A stretch of 26,310 bases of DNA from assembly GCA_934569425.1 (NCBI GenBank), contig CAKTKM010000006.1, positions 1 to 26,310 on the forward strand, in the 5' to 3' direction. Under the pieces are notes generated by a model. It saw only the letters and a program-made list of their open reading frames with translations. It had not been told where the DNA came from and did not search any database. Shown piece after piece: positions 5,955 to 14,095 of the stretch. Both the position numbers and the translations under genes were made by a program. Numbering within the stretch: position 1 is the stretch's first letter; each line of letters starts with the position of its first letter. The DNA is from an uncultured Oscillospiraceae bacterium. Its GTDB lineage: Bacteria; Bacillota; Clostridia; Oscillospirales; Oscillospiraceae.

Positions 5955-7355
5955 TCATGTGTTGTCCCTGTCAATGGGTCTCCGCCGCAGGATCCGCATC
6001 AGCCGCTTGCCGTTGAAGGGGATCAGGGGATAGAGATAGCCCTTGCCCACCACCGGCCTGGTGGAGGCGATCAGCGCCACCGTTCCGGCGACGCCGGCGG
6101 CAAAGCCCCACCAGTCCCAGAAGAAGATCAGCAGCAGCAATAGCATCCGCACCAGCTTGCAGGCATAGCCCATCTCATAGCTGTGCTGGGCGTAGCCCGC
6201 CACCGCCACAAAGGCCATATACACCAGCACCTCCGGCACCAGCCACCGGGCCTGCACCGCAAAGTCGCCCAGAATCAGGGCGCCCAGCATACTGAAGGAG
6301 TTGCTGAGGGCATCCGGTGTGTTCAGGGACGCCAGCTTCAGAATGTCCACGATCAGCTCCACCAGCAGCAGCTGCACGATCAGCGGGACGAAATACTCGT
6401 CCTCGATCAGCAGGAACTCCAGCTCCTGTGGCAGGACGTCGCCGTTTTTCACCAGCAGGTACCACAGCGGCGTGATGAACACCGTCAAAAACAGCACCAC
6501 CAGCCGCACGATCCGCAGATAGGTGCCGATGAGCGGCGGAAAGTAGTAGTCGTTGATCTCCTCGGCGAAGCTGAACAGCGTGGTGGGCAGCAGCATGACG
6601 GAGGGGGTGTTGTCGATCAGCAGCAGGATGCTGCCCTCCATGACGCTGGCGGTGGCCACGTCGGGCCGCTCGGTATAGCGGATCTTGGGGAAGGGATTCC
6701 ACCATTGCTTGGGAACGATACATTCCGCAATGGACTCCTGACTCATGGCGATGGAGCGCACGTCAATGGCGTCCAGCTTCTGCCGCAGCTGCCGCAGATG
6801 CTGCTCATTGGCCTGTCCCCGCATATACACCAGCGCCACGTCGGTCTGGGAGCGGCCTCCCACCTGATGCCGCTCCAGCGTCAGGGCGGGATCCCGGATC
6901 CGGCGGCGCAGCAGGGCGGCGTTGGCCATGATGCTCTCCACAAAGCCGTCGTGACTGCCCCGCAGCACCTTGCTGGTATCCGGCTCCTCCACGCTGCGGG
7001 TGGGGTACTCCTTGGCGTCCAGCAGCACACCGCCGGTGTAGCCGTCGATCACCAGCAGCGTCTTTCCGGCGAAGACCCCCACGGTCATCTTCCGCAGGTC
7101 GGTCTCCACCGCCGCGTCCGGCACGGTCACATAGGCGGCGAGGAACGCCTCCAGATCCGGCACCCGCTTCAGATCTCCGGCGGCCAGCAGCCGCCCGATC
7201 AGCCGCTCGATGAGGGCGTCCTCGGCATAGCCGTTCACCACCCACAGCCGCGCCCGCCGTCCGCCTACCCGCAGGCTGCGCCCCACCATATCAAAATTCC
7301 GTCCCACGCCCAGCAGATCATCCAGCTGGGCGGTGCGGGCATCAAAGTCCGTCAT
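5955..7355 (-). CDS. Spore germination protein, GerA family A subunit (SpoVAF-like)
   Basis: This encodes 466 residues. The N-terminal soluble half carries family motifs (DGYTGGVLLDAKEYPTRSVE, PDTSKVLRGSHDGFVES, NAALLRRRIRDPAL). The C-terminal half has about four or five membrane spans, with the conserved SVMLLPTTLFSF and EEINDYY stretch before the first. GerA-type A subunits sit in the spore inner membrane and help sense germinants. The VEEPDTSKVLRGS region and the absence of gerB/gerC partners resemble SpoVAF, an accessory of the SpoVA dipicolinate channel, but no spoVA genes are in the window. ATG 7355 is preferred over ATG 7361 because GGAAGGGG lies eight bases before it instead of two. 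Transcription probably comes from a sigma-G promoter about 25 bases upstream. Confidence 0.9.
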   Translation of the reverse strand: MTDFDARTAQLDDLLGVGRNFDMVGRSLRVGGRRARLWVVNGYAEDALIERLIGRLLAAGDLKRVPDLEAFLAAYVTVPDAAVETDLRKMTVGVFAGKTLLVIDGYTGGVLLDAKEYPTRSVEEPDTSKVLRGSHDGFVESIMANAALLRRRIRDPALTLERHQVGGRSQTDVALVYMRGQANEQHLRQLRQKLDAIDVRSIAMSQESIAECIVPKQWWNPFPKIRYTERPDVATASVMEGSILLLIDNTPSVMLLPTTLFSFAEEINDYYFPPLIGTYLRIVRLVVLFLTVFITPLWYLLVKNGDVLPQELEFLLIEDEYFVPLIVQLLLVELIVDILKLASLNTPDALSNSFSMLGALILGDFAVQARWLVPEVLVYMAFVAVAGYAQHSYEMGYACKLVRMLLLLLIFFWDWWGFAAGVAGTVALIASTRPVVGKGYLYPLIPFNGKRLMRILRRRPIDRDNT

Positions 7356-7380
7356 TGCCATCGCCCCTTCCGTTTTCCCT

Positions 7381-7411
7381 TATTATGGGAAGCGAAAGGG
7401 GCGATTATGCA
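7381..7411 (-). promoter_or_regulatory. Sigma-G (forespore) promoter of the germination gene
   Basis: On the minus strand TGCATA (7411-7406), an 18-base spacer and CATAATA (7387-7381). This fits the sigma-G pattern (TGHATR, about 18 bases, CATWHTA) and is placed for a short leader before the start codon. The expected time of expression, in the developing forespore, agrees with the product. Confidence 0.68.
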
Positions 7412-7445
7412 GCGAACAGAGGCGATAAAAGGGACATATGCGGCG

Positions 7446-7467
7446 GCGCCCTGCCGCGGCAGGGCGC
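7446..7467. repeat. 22-base perfect palindrome between rlmI-like and germination genes
   Basis: The sequence 7446-7467 is its own reverse complement (GCGCCCTGCCG and its mirror). It lies just past the stop codon of the methyltransferase gene on the minus strand and could act as a terminator stem, but no T-tract follows. Confidence 0.45.
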
Positions 7468-7476
7468 TCCGTACCC

Positions 7477-8706
7477 TCACACCACCTGAAACAGGAAGAA
7501 CTTCAGATAATTGGTCTCCTCTACGCCCCAGAGGATCGGATGGTCGGCGCACTGCTGCCGCGCCTCGATCTGCCGCAGCTGCACCCCCGCGTCGCGGGCG
7601 GCTGCATGGAGCATCTTGATGAACAGCTCCTCCGTGGCGAAATGGCTGCACGAGCAGGTGGCCAGATACCCGCCCCGGGGCAGCAGCTTCATGGCGCGGT
7701 AGTTGATCTCCTTGTAGCCGCTCATGGCGTTCTGCACCGTCTTGCGGCTCTTGGTAAAGGCCGGGGGATCGAGGATGATGAAATCGTATTTCCGGGGCTG
7801 CTTTTCCAGCTCCGGCAGCAGGTCGAACACGTTGGCGGCCACGCAGTCCATCACGCCGTCAAGGCCGTTGCGGCGGGCGTTTTCCGCCGCGCACTGCACG
7901 GCGAACTCCGACACGTCCACAGCGGTGACGTGAGCCGCGCCGCCTTTTGCGGCGTTCAGGGCGAAGCTGCCGGTATGGGTAAAGCAGTCCAGCACCGTCT
8001 TTCCCCTGGCCAGCCTGGCCACGGCAAGGCGATTGTACTTCTGGTCGAGGAAAAATCCGGTCTTCTGGCCGTTTTCAAAGTCCACGGTGTAGACGATGCC
8101 GTTCTCCGTGATGTCCACGCAGGTGGTCTCCGGCGGCGTCTCGCCGGGCAGCGGGTACCAGCCCCTGTTCTGGCTCATGCCCTCCCGCTCCCGCAGCGCC
8201 GCATCGTTGCGCTCGTAAATACCGCGGATGTCCTGTCCGTCCTGCCGCAGCACCTGCACCAGCAGCGGGAACAGGCGATCCTTGATCCGCTCCATGCCGA
8301 GACTCAGGGTCTGGGTCACCAGCACCGTCTCGAACCGGTCCACCGTCAGGCCGGGGAAGAGATCCGCCTCGCCGAAAATGACGCGGCAGCAGCGGCTGTC
8401 GGCCTCGCCCATCACGGTTTTGCGGTAGTCCCACGCATAGCGGATCCGCCGCTCCCAGAAGGCGTCGGAAAAATCGTCGTTGGCGTTGCGGCTGAGGAGC
8501 CGCACGCGGATCCTGGAGTGGCTGTTGTAGAAGCCGCAGCCCAGCCAGCTGCCCCGGCGGCTCACCACATCCACCAGACCGCCGTCCTCCACGGCGCCCT
8601 CCACGGCGGTGACCTCCCCTTCATAGACCCATGGATGTCCGCCGGTCAGGGCGGCCTCGCCCTTGGGCGTGACGGTGATCCTGGGATAGGGACGCAATGC
8701 TTTCAT
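7477..8706 (-). CDS. rlmI: 23S rRNA (cytosine) methyltransferase, RlmI-like
   Basis: This encodes 409 residues. An N-terminal PUA domain (about 1-75; GHPWVYEGEV motif) binds RNA, a middle RlmI-specific domain contains GLTVDRFE, and a C-terminal Rossmann methyltransferase contains FTHTGSFAL (about residue 240), the SAM-binding acidic VDVSEF, the catalytic-type DPPAFTKS and the CSCSHF stretch. This is the RlmI (YccW) family, which makes 5-methylcytosine at position 1962 of 23S rRNA in E. coli; the exact base here is inferred. ATG 8706 was chosen because AGGAGAG lies just upstream and the protein then begins with the PUA strand; an ATG eight codons earlier has no such site. It is a single gene with its own promoter. 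Confidence 0.93.
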   Translation of the reverse strand: MKALRPYPRITVTPKGEAALTGGHPWVYEGEVTAVEGAVEDGGLVDVVSRRGSWLGCGFYNSHSRIRVRLLSRNANDDFSDAFWERRIRYAWDYRKTVMGEADSRCCRVIFGEADLFPGLTVDRFETVLVTQTLSLGMERIKDRLFPLLVQVLRQDGQDIRGIYERNDAALREREGMSQNRGWYPLPGETPPETTCVDITENGIVYTVDFENGQKTGFFLDQKYNRLAVARLARGKTVLDCFTHTGSFALNAAKGGAAHVTAVDVSEFAVQCAAENARRNGLDGVMDCVAANVFDLLPELEKQPRKYDFIILDPPAFTKSRKTVQNAMSGYKEINYRAMKLLPRGGYLATCSCSHFATEELFIKMLHAAARDAGVQLRQIEARQQCADHPILWGVEETNYLKFFLFQVV

Positions 8707-8743
8707 GACGGTTCTCTCCTGTCGTGTCAAAATTCTTTTTTCG

Positions 8744-8752
8744 ATTATACCA
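8744..8752 (-). promoter_or_regulatory. Extended -10 promoter of the methyltransferase gene
   Basis: The minus strand reads TGGTATAAT, a perfect -10 with the TGn extension, about 38 bases before the start codon. No good -35 is seen, which the extended -10 may compensate. Confidence 0.5.
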
Positions 8753-8810
8753 CATTTTTTCCGTCCGCGCTACATATATAGGAAGGAAACCGGAAAAAGG
8801 AGGTTCCGCC

Positions 8811-9554
8811 ATGCCCAATATCTATCTGAGTCCCTCCACACAGGAATACAACCCCTACATCACCGGCTCCGGCAGCGAGGAATACTGGATGAACCGGATC
8901 GCCGACGCCATGGAGCCGTATCTGCGGGCCAATACCATCCGCTTTACCCGCAACACGCCGGACATGACCGCCGCGTCCTCCATCGCGCAGGCGGCGCGGG
9001 GCAATTACGACTTCTATCTGGCGCTGCACTCCAATGCCAGCGGCGACGGCAGCACCGAAGGCCGGGTGCGGGGGATCATCGCCTTTTACTATCCCACCAG
9101 CACCAACGGAAAGCGGGCAGCCAACATCTTCGCGGAGAATCTGAAGGAGATCTATCCCCTCCCCGCGCTGGTGACCGCCCGCGCCACCACGGCGCTGGGG
9201 GAGGTGCGCCAGCCCAGGCCCCCGGCGGTGCTGCTGGAGATGGGCTATCACGACAACGCCGCCGACGCCCTGTGGATCCAGGACAACGTGCAGAACATCG
9301 CCGAGAACCTTTCCCGCTCCCTGACGGAGTACTTCGCCCTGCCCTTTATCTACCCGTCCGTCCCCCGGGAGGGAACGGTGGTCACGGAGCGGGACGCCCT
9401 CAACATCCGCGCCTATCCCTCCATGAGCGGGCAGGTGGTGGGCAGCGTCCCGCGGGGCAGCCGGGTGACGGTGTACGGCCGGACAGGCGACTGGTACAGC
9501 ATCGGCTACGGCGGACTGGCCGGCTACGTCCGCTCCGATCTGGTGGCGGTATAG
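8811..9554 (+). CDS. N-acetylmuramoyl-L-alanine amidase (Amidase_3) with C-terminal SH3b domain
   Basis: This encodes 247 residues; ATG 8811 follows AAAGGAGG. Residues 1-175 are an Amidase_3-like fold with the conserved EEYWMNRIADAMEPYL helix (zinc-ligand glutamate region), ALHSNAS (zinc-ligand histidine) and LLEMGYHDN (catalytic glutamate). Residues about 185-247 form a bacterial SH3 domain (ALNIRAYPSMSGQVVGSV, GDWYSI, GYVRSDL) that would bind the wall. The enzyme would cut the amide bond between muramic acid and the stem peptide. There is no signal peptide, so release may be by mother-cell lysis or a non-classical route. The usual N-terminal GHG/DPGH zinc histidine is replaced by an LSPSTQEYNPY segment, so the metal site differs from the standard one or the activity is changed. 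Confidence 0.88.
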   Translation: MPNIYLSPSTQEYNPYITGSGSEEYWMNRIADAMEPYLRANTIRFTRNTPDMTAASSIAQAARGNYDFYLALHSNASGDGSTEGRVRGIIAFYYPTSTNGKRAANIFAENLKEIYPLPALVTARATTALGEVRQPRPPAVLLEMGYHDNAADALWIQDNVQNIAENLSRSLTEYFALPFIYPSVPREGTVVTERDALNIRAYPSMSGQVVGSVPRGSRVTVYGRTGDWYSIGYGGLAGYVRSDLVAV

Positions 9555-9616
9555 GCGTTTGTTCCAAAATGTTTCCCGTCCGCGGACAAAATTTTCGTCA
9601 CAGTGCATTTTTAGCC

Positions 9617-9645
9617 TTGACAGTTCCCTATATTAAGGGTAGAAT
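9617..9645 (+). promoter_or_regulatory. Sigma-A promoter of rny
   Basis: TTGACA (9617-9622), exactly 17 bases, TAGAAT (9640-9645). Transcription would start near 9652, leaving a leader of about 175 bases before rny. Confidence 0.8.
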
Positions 9646-9651
9646 TATGAA

Positions 9652-9827
9652 GGATTATTATCGGATGATCCTATCGTTCGGCGGGGGCGGACAGACCTGT
9701 CTCCGCCGGGCGGTGGTATCGGGGAATCTTCCGATTATTTTCTGAGGGCGGCCGCCATCCCCAAGTTTCCGCTTTCCCCGGATGGCAGGCACACGCCCGG
9801 ATACACTATTTGAAACAGGAGGAACCC
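9652..9827 (+). promoter_or_regulatory. Long structured 5' leader of rny
   Basis: This untranslated leader contains a GC-rich hairpin (about 9680-9710, GGCGGA pairing with TCCGCC) and a second stem ATCGG/CCGAT (9718-9722 with 9731-9735) followed by TATTTTCTG, which looks like a weak intrinsic terminator. Control by transcript structure or self-cleavage is possible but unproven. It does not match a riboswitch class that I recognise. Confidence 0.4.
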
Positions 9828-11381
9828 ATGATCAAGATCGTCTTCGCGGCGCTGATCGCGGTGGCGGCGTTTGGTCTCGGCATCCTCACTTGTGTTCTGA
9901 TCCACCGGCAGAAGGCCAAAAATGACCAGCGGCAGATCGAAAGCGCCGAACAGGAGGCGCTGCGCATCGTCAACGAGGCCATTAAGAACGCCGAAAGCAA
10001 AAAGCGCGAAGCGCTGGTGGAGGCGAAGGAGGAGATCCTGCGCTCCCGCACGGAATACGAGAAGGAAGTCAAGGAACGCCGCGCCGACCTGCAGAAGCAG
10101 GAGCGCCGTTTGCAGCAGAAGGAAGAAAACCTCGATCACAAAACCGAACAGATCGAGAAAAAAGAGGAGGCTCTGGCCGCCAAGCACGCTGCCGTGGATC
10201 GGGAGCAGGAGGAGGTCAAGCTCATCAAGCGCAGCCAGACCGAGATGCTGGAGCGCATCTCCGGCTTTACCGCCGAGGACGCCAAGCAGTACCTGATCGC
10301 GCAGGTGGAGTCCGAGGTCACCCATGAGACTGCCCTGAAGATCAAGGAGATCGAGGCACGCGCCAAGGAGGAGGCCGATTCCCGCGCCCGGGAGATCGTG
10401 GCCACCGCCATCCAGCGCTGCGCCGCCGACCATGTGGCCGAGATCACCGTCAGTGTGGTACCCCTGCCCAATGACGAGATGAAGGGCCGCATCATCGGCC
10501 GCGAGGGCCGCAACATCCGCGCCATCGAGACGCTGACCGGCGCGGATCTCATCATCGACGATACGCCGGAGGCCATCACCGTCTCCTGCTTCGAGCCGGT
10601 GCGCCGCGAGGTGGCGCGTCTGGCGCTGGAGAAGCTCATCGCCGACGGCCGCATCCACCCCACCCACATTGAGGAGATGGTGGAGAAGGCGCGCCGCGAG
10701 GTGGACGCCGTCATCCGCTCCGAGGGCGAGCGCGCCGTGCTGGAGACCGGTGTCCGCGGTCTGCACCCGGAACTGCAGAAGCTGCTGGGACGCCTTCATT
10801 ACCGCACCAGCTACGGTCAGAACGTGCTGCAGCACTCCATCGAGGTGGCGCACATCGCCGGCATGATGGCCGCCGAGCTGGGCGCCGACGTCCACGCCGC
10901 CAAGCGGGCAGGTCTGCTGCACGACATCGGCAAGGCGCTGGATCACGAGTTTGAAGGCACCCATGTGTCTCTCGGCGTGGAATACGCCCGCAAGTACAAG
11001 GAAAAAGAGGAGATCGTCCACGCCATTCAGGCGCACCACGGCGACGTGGAGTGCAAGACGCTGGTGGCCTGTCTCGTACAGGCGGCTGACGCCGTCTCCG
11101 CCGCCCGTCCCGGCGCCCGCCGCGAAAACCTTGAGAATTACATCAAGCGTTTGCAGAAGCTGGAGGAGATCACCGGCTCCTATCCCGGCGTGGAAAAGAG
11201 CTACGCCATTCAGGCCGGCCGCGAGGTGCGCGTCATGGTCAAGCCCGAGCAGGTCAATGAGGATCAGATGGTGATCCTTGCCCGGGAGCTTGCCAAGCGC
11301 ATCGAAAGCGAGCTGGAATACCCCGGCCAGATCAAGGTCCACGTTCTGCGGGAGACCAAAGTGGTCGAATACGCAAAATAA
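9828..11381 (+). CDS. rny: Ribonuclease Y
   Basis: This encodes 517 residues, the normal RNase Y length. Order: N-terminal membrane anchor (residues 1-25, [17 protein letters not shown]), long charged coiled coil (about 30-190), KH RNA-binding domain with [10 protein letters not shown] near residue 220, then a metal-dependent HD phosphohydrolase domain with [10 protein letters not shown] and LLHDIGK (His365-Asp366). RNase Y is the membrane-bound endonuclease that starts mRNA decay and processes riboswitch and operon transcripts in Firmicutes. ATG 9828 follows AGGAGG and gives the expected short N-terminus before the anchor; an in-frame ATG six codons earlier is not preferred. All catalytic motifs are intact. 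ymdB lies two genes downstream, an association also known in Bacillus. Confidence 0.97.
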   Translation: MIKIVFAALIAVAAFGLGILTCVLIHRQKAKNDQRQIESAEQEALRIVNEAIKNAESKKREALVEAKEEILRSRTEYEKEVKERRADLQKQERRLQQKEENLDHKTEQIEKKEEALAAKHAAVDREQEEVKLIKRSQTEMLERISGFTAEDAKQYLIAQVESEVTHETALKIKEIEARAKEEADSRAREIVATAIQRCAADHVAEITVSVVPLPNDEMKGRIIGREGRNIRAIETLTGADLIIDDTPEAITVSCFEPVRREVARLALEKLIADGRIHPTHIEEMVEKARREVDAVIRSEGERAVLETGVRGLHPELQKLLGRLHYRTSYGQNVLQHSIEVAHIAGMMAAELGADVHAAKRAGLLHDIGKALDHEFEGTHVSLGVEYARKYKEKEEIVHAIQAHHGDVECKTLVACLVQAADAVSAARPGARRENLENYIKRLQKLEEITGSYPGVEKSYAIQAGREVRVMVKPEQVNEDQMVILARELAKRIESELEYPGQIKVHVLRETKVVEYAK

Positions 11382-11390
11382 AGAAATACG

Positions 11391-11423
11391 CTGTGCGACA
11401 CCCTCCCACGGGGTGCCGCACAG
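11391..11423 (+). terminator. Hairpin between rny and lipoprotein gene
   Basis: CTGTGCG (11391-11397) pairs with CGCACAG (11417-11423), and CACCC with GGGTG inside. No T-tract follows, so it may be a partial terminator or an RNA stability element that lets some transcription continue into the next gene. Confidence 0.5.
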
Positions 11424-11445
11424 TCGCATATTGGGAGGGATCACT

Positions 11446-12684
11446 ATGGAACGAAAGCTTTTGGCCTTACTGCTGACAGTCTGTATGCTGCTGCCGGTGC
11501 TGGGCGGCTGCGCGTGGAAGCTGCCCTTCGGCAAGGCGCCGGAGCAGCCGGACACGCCGCCGTCTCAGGAGACTGTCCCCGCGCCGCCGCAGGACGGCTT
11601 CCAGACCTCCGTCAGCGGACGGGTGGAGGATCCGGACGCGCTGCTGACGGAGACGCAGAAGCAGCTGATGACCGGGCTGCTGACCGACTGGTACACCGAC
11701 CTTGCCCTGCTGCGGGAGCCGCAGCAGACGGACTATTTCTCCGACGAAAAGGACGCCGCCATGCACGCCGACTCCCTCCGTCCCCCGAACGCCAGCCGCC
11801 TGCGGGCGCTGACGGATCTGCGGATGGAGGATGTGGACTATGTGCTGACCGTCACCAGGGCGGAGCCCTCCGCCGGGGAGGACGCGGCGGAGGGACAGGT
11901 ACATATCGAGGCCAATGAGACCACCGTCATGCACTTTGCCTCCACGCCGCAGGTGGACAGCAGGCTCTACGATGTCCCCCACATCTTCGAGCTGGTGCCG
12001 TCGGAGGACGGCGGCTGGCAGATCCGGCACCACGAGGCCGACGACAACCCCTATTTCAGCCTGACCTATCAGGAGGGACTGGCGGAGGATGAACGGCTGC
12101 CCCAGCTGCTGCGCGCCATCGAGCGGCGGCAGCTCCAGCGGCAGGAGACCACGCAGGTGACGCTGACATGCGACCACCCCTATGACCGCGCCGCGGCGGA
12201 AACCTACATGCGCCAATACGACCACCAGCGCAACGACCGCTGGTATGCCTACGACGGCGTGGGCGGCAACTGCATGAACTTCGGCTCACAGGTGCTGCTG
12301 GCCGGCGGCATCCCCATGGACGAGGAGGGCGGCAGCAAGTGGTACTGGCACAGGGAGGGCGACCTTGACCTTTCTTGGATCAATGTGGGGCGGTTTTACA
12401 GCTACGCCCGGGATAACCGGGGCTTCGGCCTTGTGGCGGACACCGAGGCCAACTACTACACCGGCGAGGTGGGGGATATTCTGATCCTCGGCCCCGACGG
12501 GGGACACAACCACACCACCCTCATCTCCGGCATCGTCCGGAACGAGGCGGGTGAGACGGTGGACTATCTCCTCTGCTCCAACACCACCAACTACACGGAC
12601 TTCCCCGCCGGGGCGTATTACTACACCAGCCACCGGCTCATCAAGATCTACGGCTGGAACGACAGCGCCCCCGATGCGGCATAG
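11446..12684 (+). CDS. Lipoprotein with C-terminal amidase_6-type (cysteine hydrolase) domain
   Basis: This encodes 412 residues; ATG 11446 follows GGGAGGGAT. A lipoprotein signal (MERKLLALLLTVCMLLPVL) ends in the lipobox LGGC, with the lipidated cysteine at about residue 23. A Pro-rich linker and a variable middle domain (about 60-240) come next. The C-terminal ~165 residues match the putative amidase domain (PF12671 type): YDRAAAETYMRQYD, the active-site GGNCMNFGSQVLLAGG, WINVGRFYSY, GDILILG and the histidine in HNHTTLISG, ending in the RLIKIYGW strand. This fold is of the NlpC/P60/CHAP class, so a role in cell wall cleavage outside the membrane is likely, though the substrate is unknown. 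It separates rny from ymdB, which are often adjacent. Confidence 0.88.
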   Translation: MERKLLALLLTVCMLLPVLGGCAWKLPFGKAPEQPDTPPSQETVPAPPQDGFQTSVSGRVEDPDALLTETQKQLMTGLLTDWYTDLALLREPQQTDYFSDEKDAAMHADSLRPPNASRLRALTDLRMEDVDYVLTVTRAEPSAGEDAAEGQVHIEANETTVMHFASTPQVDSRLYDVPHIFELVPSEDGGWQIRHHEADDNPYFSLTYQEGLAEDERLPQLLRAIERRQLQRQETTQVTLTCDHPYDRAAAETYMRQYDHQRNDRWYAYDGVGGNCMNFGSQVLLAGGIPMDEEGGSKWYWHREGDLDLSWINVGRFYSYARDNRGFGLVADTEANYYTGEVGDILILGPDGGHNHTTLISGIVRNEAGETVDYLLCSNTTNYTDFPAGAYYYTSHRLIKIYGWNDSAPDAA

Positions 12685-12721
12685 GGAAACGGGCGGGCAG
12701 CACATTTTTCTTCAACAGGAC

Positions 12722-12754
12722 GGAAGGAGCGCTCTTGCGCTCCTTCCTCTTTTG
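12722..12754 (+). terminator. Strong terminator after the lipoprotein gene
   Basis: An 11-bp perfect stem (12722-12732 with 12737-12747), loop TCTT, then TCTTTT. Confidence 0.88.
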
Positions 12755-12763
12755 TGGCATAAT
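12735..12763 (+). promoter_or_regulatory. Probable promoter of the ymdB operon
   Basis: TTGCGC (12735-12740), 17 bases, CATAAT (12758-12763) with a TGG extension just upstream. It overlaps the preceding terminator, a compact arrangement also seen before the MATE gene. Confidence 0.52.
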
Positions 12764-12798
12764 AGCGGGGAAGAAAACGCTATCACAGGAGGACACAT

Positions 12799-13584
12799 AT
12801 GCTGTATCATGTCTTGGCCATCGGCGATGTGACCAGCGAGGACGGGCTGAAGCACCTGCGCCGCCATCTCGCGCCGCTGAAGAAGCGGAAAAGCATTGAT
12901 TTCACTGTGGTGAACGGGGAAAACATCTCCGGCACCGGGCTGACCCCCGCCCAGGCGGACGAGCTGTTCGCCGCGGGGGCGGATGTGATCACGCTGGGCA
13001 ACCACACCTTTGGACGGGTGCAGATCGCCGACTATCTGGAGGACAACCGCTACATCCTGCGACCCGCCAATTTCTCCGGCCGGATGCCGGGACGGGGCTG
13101 CGGCGTGTACGACTGCGGCGCCGTCCGCATCGCCGTGATGACCCTCATCGGCCGGTGCGATCTGGACTGGAAGGCCGCCGACCCCTTTACCACGGCGGAC
13201 AAGCTGCTGCGGCAGCTCTCCGAGACGGAGAAGCCCACCTTTACCCTGCTGGATTTCCACGCGCAGGCCACCAGCGAAAAGCTGGCGCTGGGCTACTATC
13301 TGGATGGCCGCATCAGCGCCATGTGGGGGACCCATACCCACGTTCCCACCGCCGATGAGCGGGTGATGCCCAAGGGGACCGGCTACATCACCGATCTGGG
13401 CATGACCGGCGCCATCGAGTCGGTGCTGGGGATCCCGCCGGAGCAGTCCATCGAGTCGTTCCTGGGCGGTCTGGCGGGGCGCTACCGCTTTGCCGACGGC
13501 CCCTGCAAGGCACAGGGCTGCATTTTCACATTGGACAGCGACACCGGACTGTGTACCGCCGTGGAGCGGATCGACATCCGGTGA
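12799..13584 (+). CDS. ymdB: YmdB family metallophosphoesterase
   Basis: This encodes 261 residues, matching the family length; ATG 12799 follows AGGAGG. The metal-binding motifs are in order: IGDV near the N-terminus, NGEN (about 38-41), LGNHTF (about 66), DFHAQATSEK (about 152) and GTHTHVPTAD (about 176), with a C-terminal TDLGMTG. YmdB of Bacillus subtilis is a two-metal phosphodiesterase acting on cyclic nucleotides, is linked to RNase Y, and affects biofilm and motility switching. Two small deviations stand out: the usual GRPGR after the first motif is shortened to SEDGL, and the DFHAE glutamate is glutamine. It is the first gene of a likely four-gene operon. Confidence 0.92.
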   Translation: MLYHVLAIGDVTSEDGLKHLRRHLAPLKKRKSIDFTVVNGENISGTGLTPAQADELFAAGADVITLGNHTFGRVQIADYLEDNRYILRPANFSGRMPGRGCGVYDCGAVRIAVMTLIGRCDLDWKAADPFTTADKLLRQLSETEKPTFTLLDFHAQATSEKLALGYYLDGRISAMWGTHTHVPTADERVMPKGTGYITDLGMTGAIESVLGIPPEQSIESFLGGLAGRYRFADGPCKAQGCIFTLDSDTGLCTAVERIDIR

Positions 13585-13606
13585 CACGAGAAAGGAGCAA
13601 ACGACC

Positions 13607-14095
13607 ATGTCTGTAGAAAAAGTAAGAGCGTATCTGGAGCCCTACGGTGTGACGGACCGCATCCGTGAATTTGACGTGTCCAGCGCCACGGTGGAGCTGG
13701 CGGCGCTGGCGGTAGGGGTGGAGGGCGCCCGCATCGCCAAGACCCTCAGCTTCAAGGTGGGCGAGGATCCCATTCTGGTGGTGGCCGCCGGAGACGCCAA
13801 GGTGGACAACAGCAAGTATAAACACTTCTTTGGCGCCAAGGCCAAGATGCTGACCGCCGAGGAGGCGGTGGAGCGCATCGGCCACGCCGTGGGCGGCGTG
13901 TGTCCCTTTGCTCTTCCCGCGGACGTGAAGACCTATCTGGACGTGTCGCTGAAGCGGTTTGACACGGTGTTTCCCGCCGTGGGCAGCGCTGCCAGCGCCA
14001 TCGAGCTGACCTGTGACGAGCTGGAGCGCTGCTGCGGCAGCAACTTCGTGCAGTGGGTGGACGTGTGCAAGGGCTGGCAGGAAGAGGACGCGTAA
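13607..14095 (+). CDS. YbaK/EbsC family aminoacyl-tRNA deacylase
   Basis: This encodes 162 residues; ATG 13607 follows AAAGGAG. The fold is recognised from VEGARIAKTLSFKVG, the catalytic-lysine region VAAGDAKVDNSKYK, and GHAVGGVCPFAL, then a C-terminal strand set ending with EL-x-R segments. YbaK-type proteins remove wrongly attached amino acids from tRNA (for example Cys-tRNA-Pro); the short stand-alone form here is the common clostridial one. The precise mischarged tRNA is not predictable. It starts 22 bases after ymdB and its stop codon abuts the start of the next gene, so co-transcription is likely. Confidence 0.91.
   Translation: MSVEKVRAYLEPYGVTDRIREFDVSSATVELAALAVGVEGARIAKTLSFKVGEDPILVVAAGDAKVDNSKYKHFFGAKAKMLTAEEAVERIGHAVGGVCPFALPADVKTYLDVSLKRFDTVFPAVGSAASAIELTCDELERCCGSNFVQWVDVCKGWQEEDA

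Noticed and set aside
8751..8780. CACATT-N16-CATATATA before the amidase gene as a sigma-E promoter
   Set aside because: The elements only loosely match and the region is AT-rich by itself; without expression data it is not supportable.
9647..9745. A 32-codon frame (MKDYYRM...) in the rny leader
   Set aside because: Its ATG begins two bases after the -10 box, upstream of the expected transcription start, and there is no ribosome binding site.
12758..12764. CATAATA before ymdB as a sigma-G -10
   Set aside because: The -35 region at the right distance is TTGCG, not GHATR; a sigma-A reading with an extended -10 fits better.
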